NCBI GenBank assembly: GCA_030141605.1
Contig: JAQGDQ010000400.1
Location: 62,001 to 126,000, forward strand
Direction: 5' to 3'
Source of the DNA: Tubiluchus corallicola
Lineage: Eukaryota > Priapulida > Priapulimorpha > Priapulimorphida > Tubiluchidae
Length of the DNA stretch: 64,000 bases
The notes under the pieces were generated by a model that was given only the letters and a program-made list of their open reading frames with translations, searched no databases and was not told where the DNA came from. Shown piece after piece: positions 63,459 through 64,000 of this stretch; position 1 is the first letter of the stretch; each line of letters starts with the position of its first letter. A program made the translations under genes and the position numbers.

Positions 63459-64000
63459 ACATTCCTTGCTCCTACAGAATGCTATCTATGTACAGTGAAC
63501 ACATTTACTATCGTATCTTTCAAATATGAGGAAAGCAATTGGTGTCGTTACTTCACTTACCTTTTGAGGCAATTGAAGGTGGTGACAGGAAGTACATGGA
63601 CATTTTCTGTTGCTGTAGGTGTAAGATAAAATACGTGTTTTCATTTTCTGATGTGCTACATTTATTTGCTCAAGTTTAGAGTTCTAAAATGGTGAATTTA
63701 GCAATGAAATTTAAAATCTGGGAGAATAGATATGGTAATGCTATGCTTGCCATGTTTCTTTGCTTAAGTTTGGATTTCTGTAAGTGGTGAATTTGGTAAG
63801 TGAATGTAAAATCTAGAAGCATAGACATAGCTATGCCGTATCTATACAGATCTCTAGCATGCCACATATATACAGAATACATGAGAACAAAGATAATTAT
63901 CAGTTTCATGATGTTAGCTATTGGATGTTTCTTAGCTTGCTTTTAAAAGTCAGTGGTGTACTGTAGATTTCAAGTTCGAGAAACTCGAGGATTATATTCA
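63459..64000. other. downstream of GLMP
   Basis: No canonical AATAAA was seen. An imperfect tandem unit of about 110 bp (caagttt..ggtgaattt..aaaatct..atagata) occurs at 63670-63840. Confidence 0.4.

Overview
This is nuclear DNA from an animal, most likely an invertebrate: AT-rich, intron-rich (GT..AG boundaries), with genes found only in Metazoa or best known there (sarcoglycan, DHX34, GLMP) and dense with eukaryotic transposons. A 5S rRNA-like stretch at 53339-53458 looks, from memory, closer to sponge or cnidarian 5S than to vertebrate 5S, so an early-branching marine animal is plausible, but the species cannot be named. No prokaryotic features (operons, RBSs, CRISPR) are present.

The backbone is one very long gene on the minus strand, a DHX34-type DEAH/RHA helicase. 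Its first coding exon is at 52194-52904. Fifteen further exons can be followed leftwards with matching intron phases to 410-581, giving about 993 codons; the C-terminus appears to lie off the left edge. Three other genes sit wholly inside its introns, all on the plus strand: a two-exon gamma/delta/zeta-type sarcoglycan (1847-20230, itself split by a 17.5 kb intron) in intron 15; a three-exon secreted or membrane LRR protein made of two tandem LRR-LRRCT modules (41034-44841) in intron 3; and an intronless putative type II glycosyltransferase (48111-49199) in intron 2.

To the right, head-to-head with DHX34 across about 1.66 kb, is a seven-exon GLMP (glycosylated lysosomal membrane protein, NCU-G1) gene, 54562-63458 plus. 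The interval between them holds a 5S-headed SINE-like element and LINE debris.

The introns are rich in mobile DNA: hAT elements (two with perfect 8-bp target duplications), TA-flanked MITEs with terminal inverted repeats (mariner/Tigger/Tc1-like and two two-copy families), 3' ends of at least five LINEs, a tRNA-headed SINE with a huge hexanucleotide tail, and several minisatellites (114 bp x5, 51 bp x12, 23 bp x6, about 45 bp x6, TAGG-type, CT). Gene models were built by hand translation and splice-site reading; family assignments rest on recognised motifs and remembered homologues, not on a database search.
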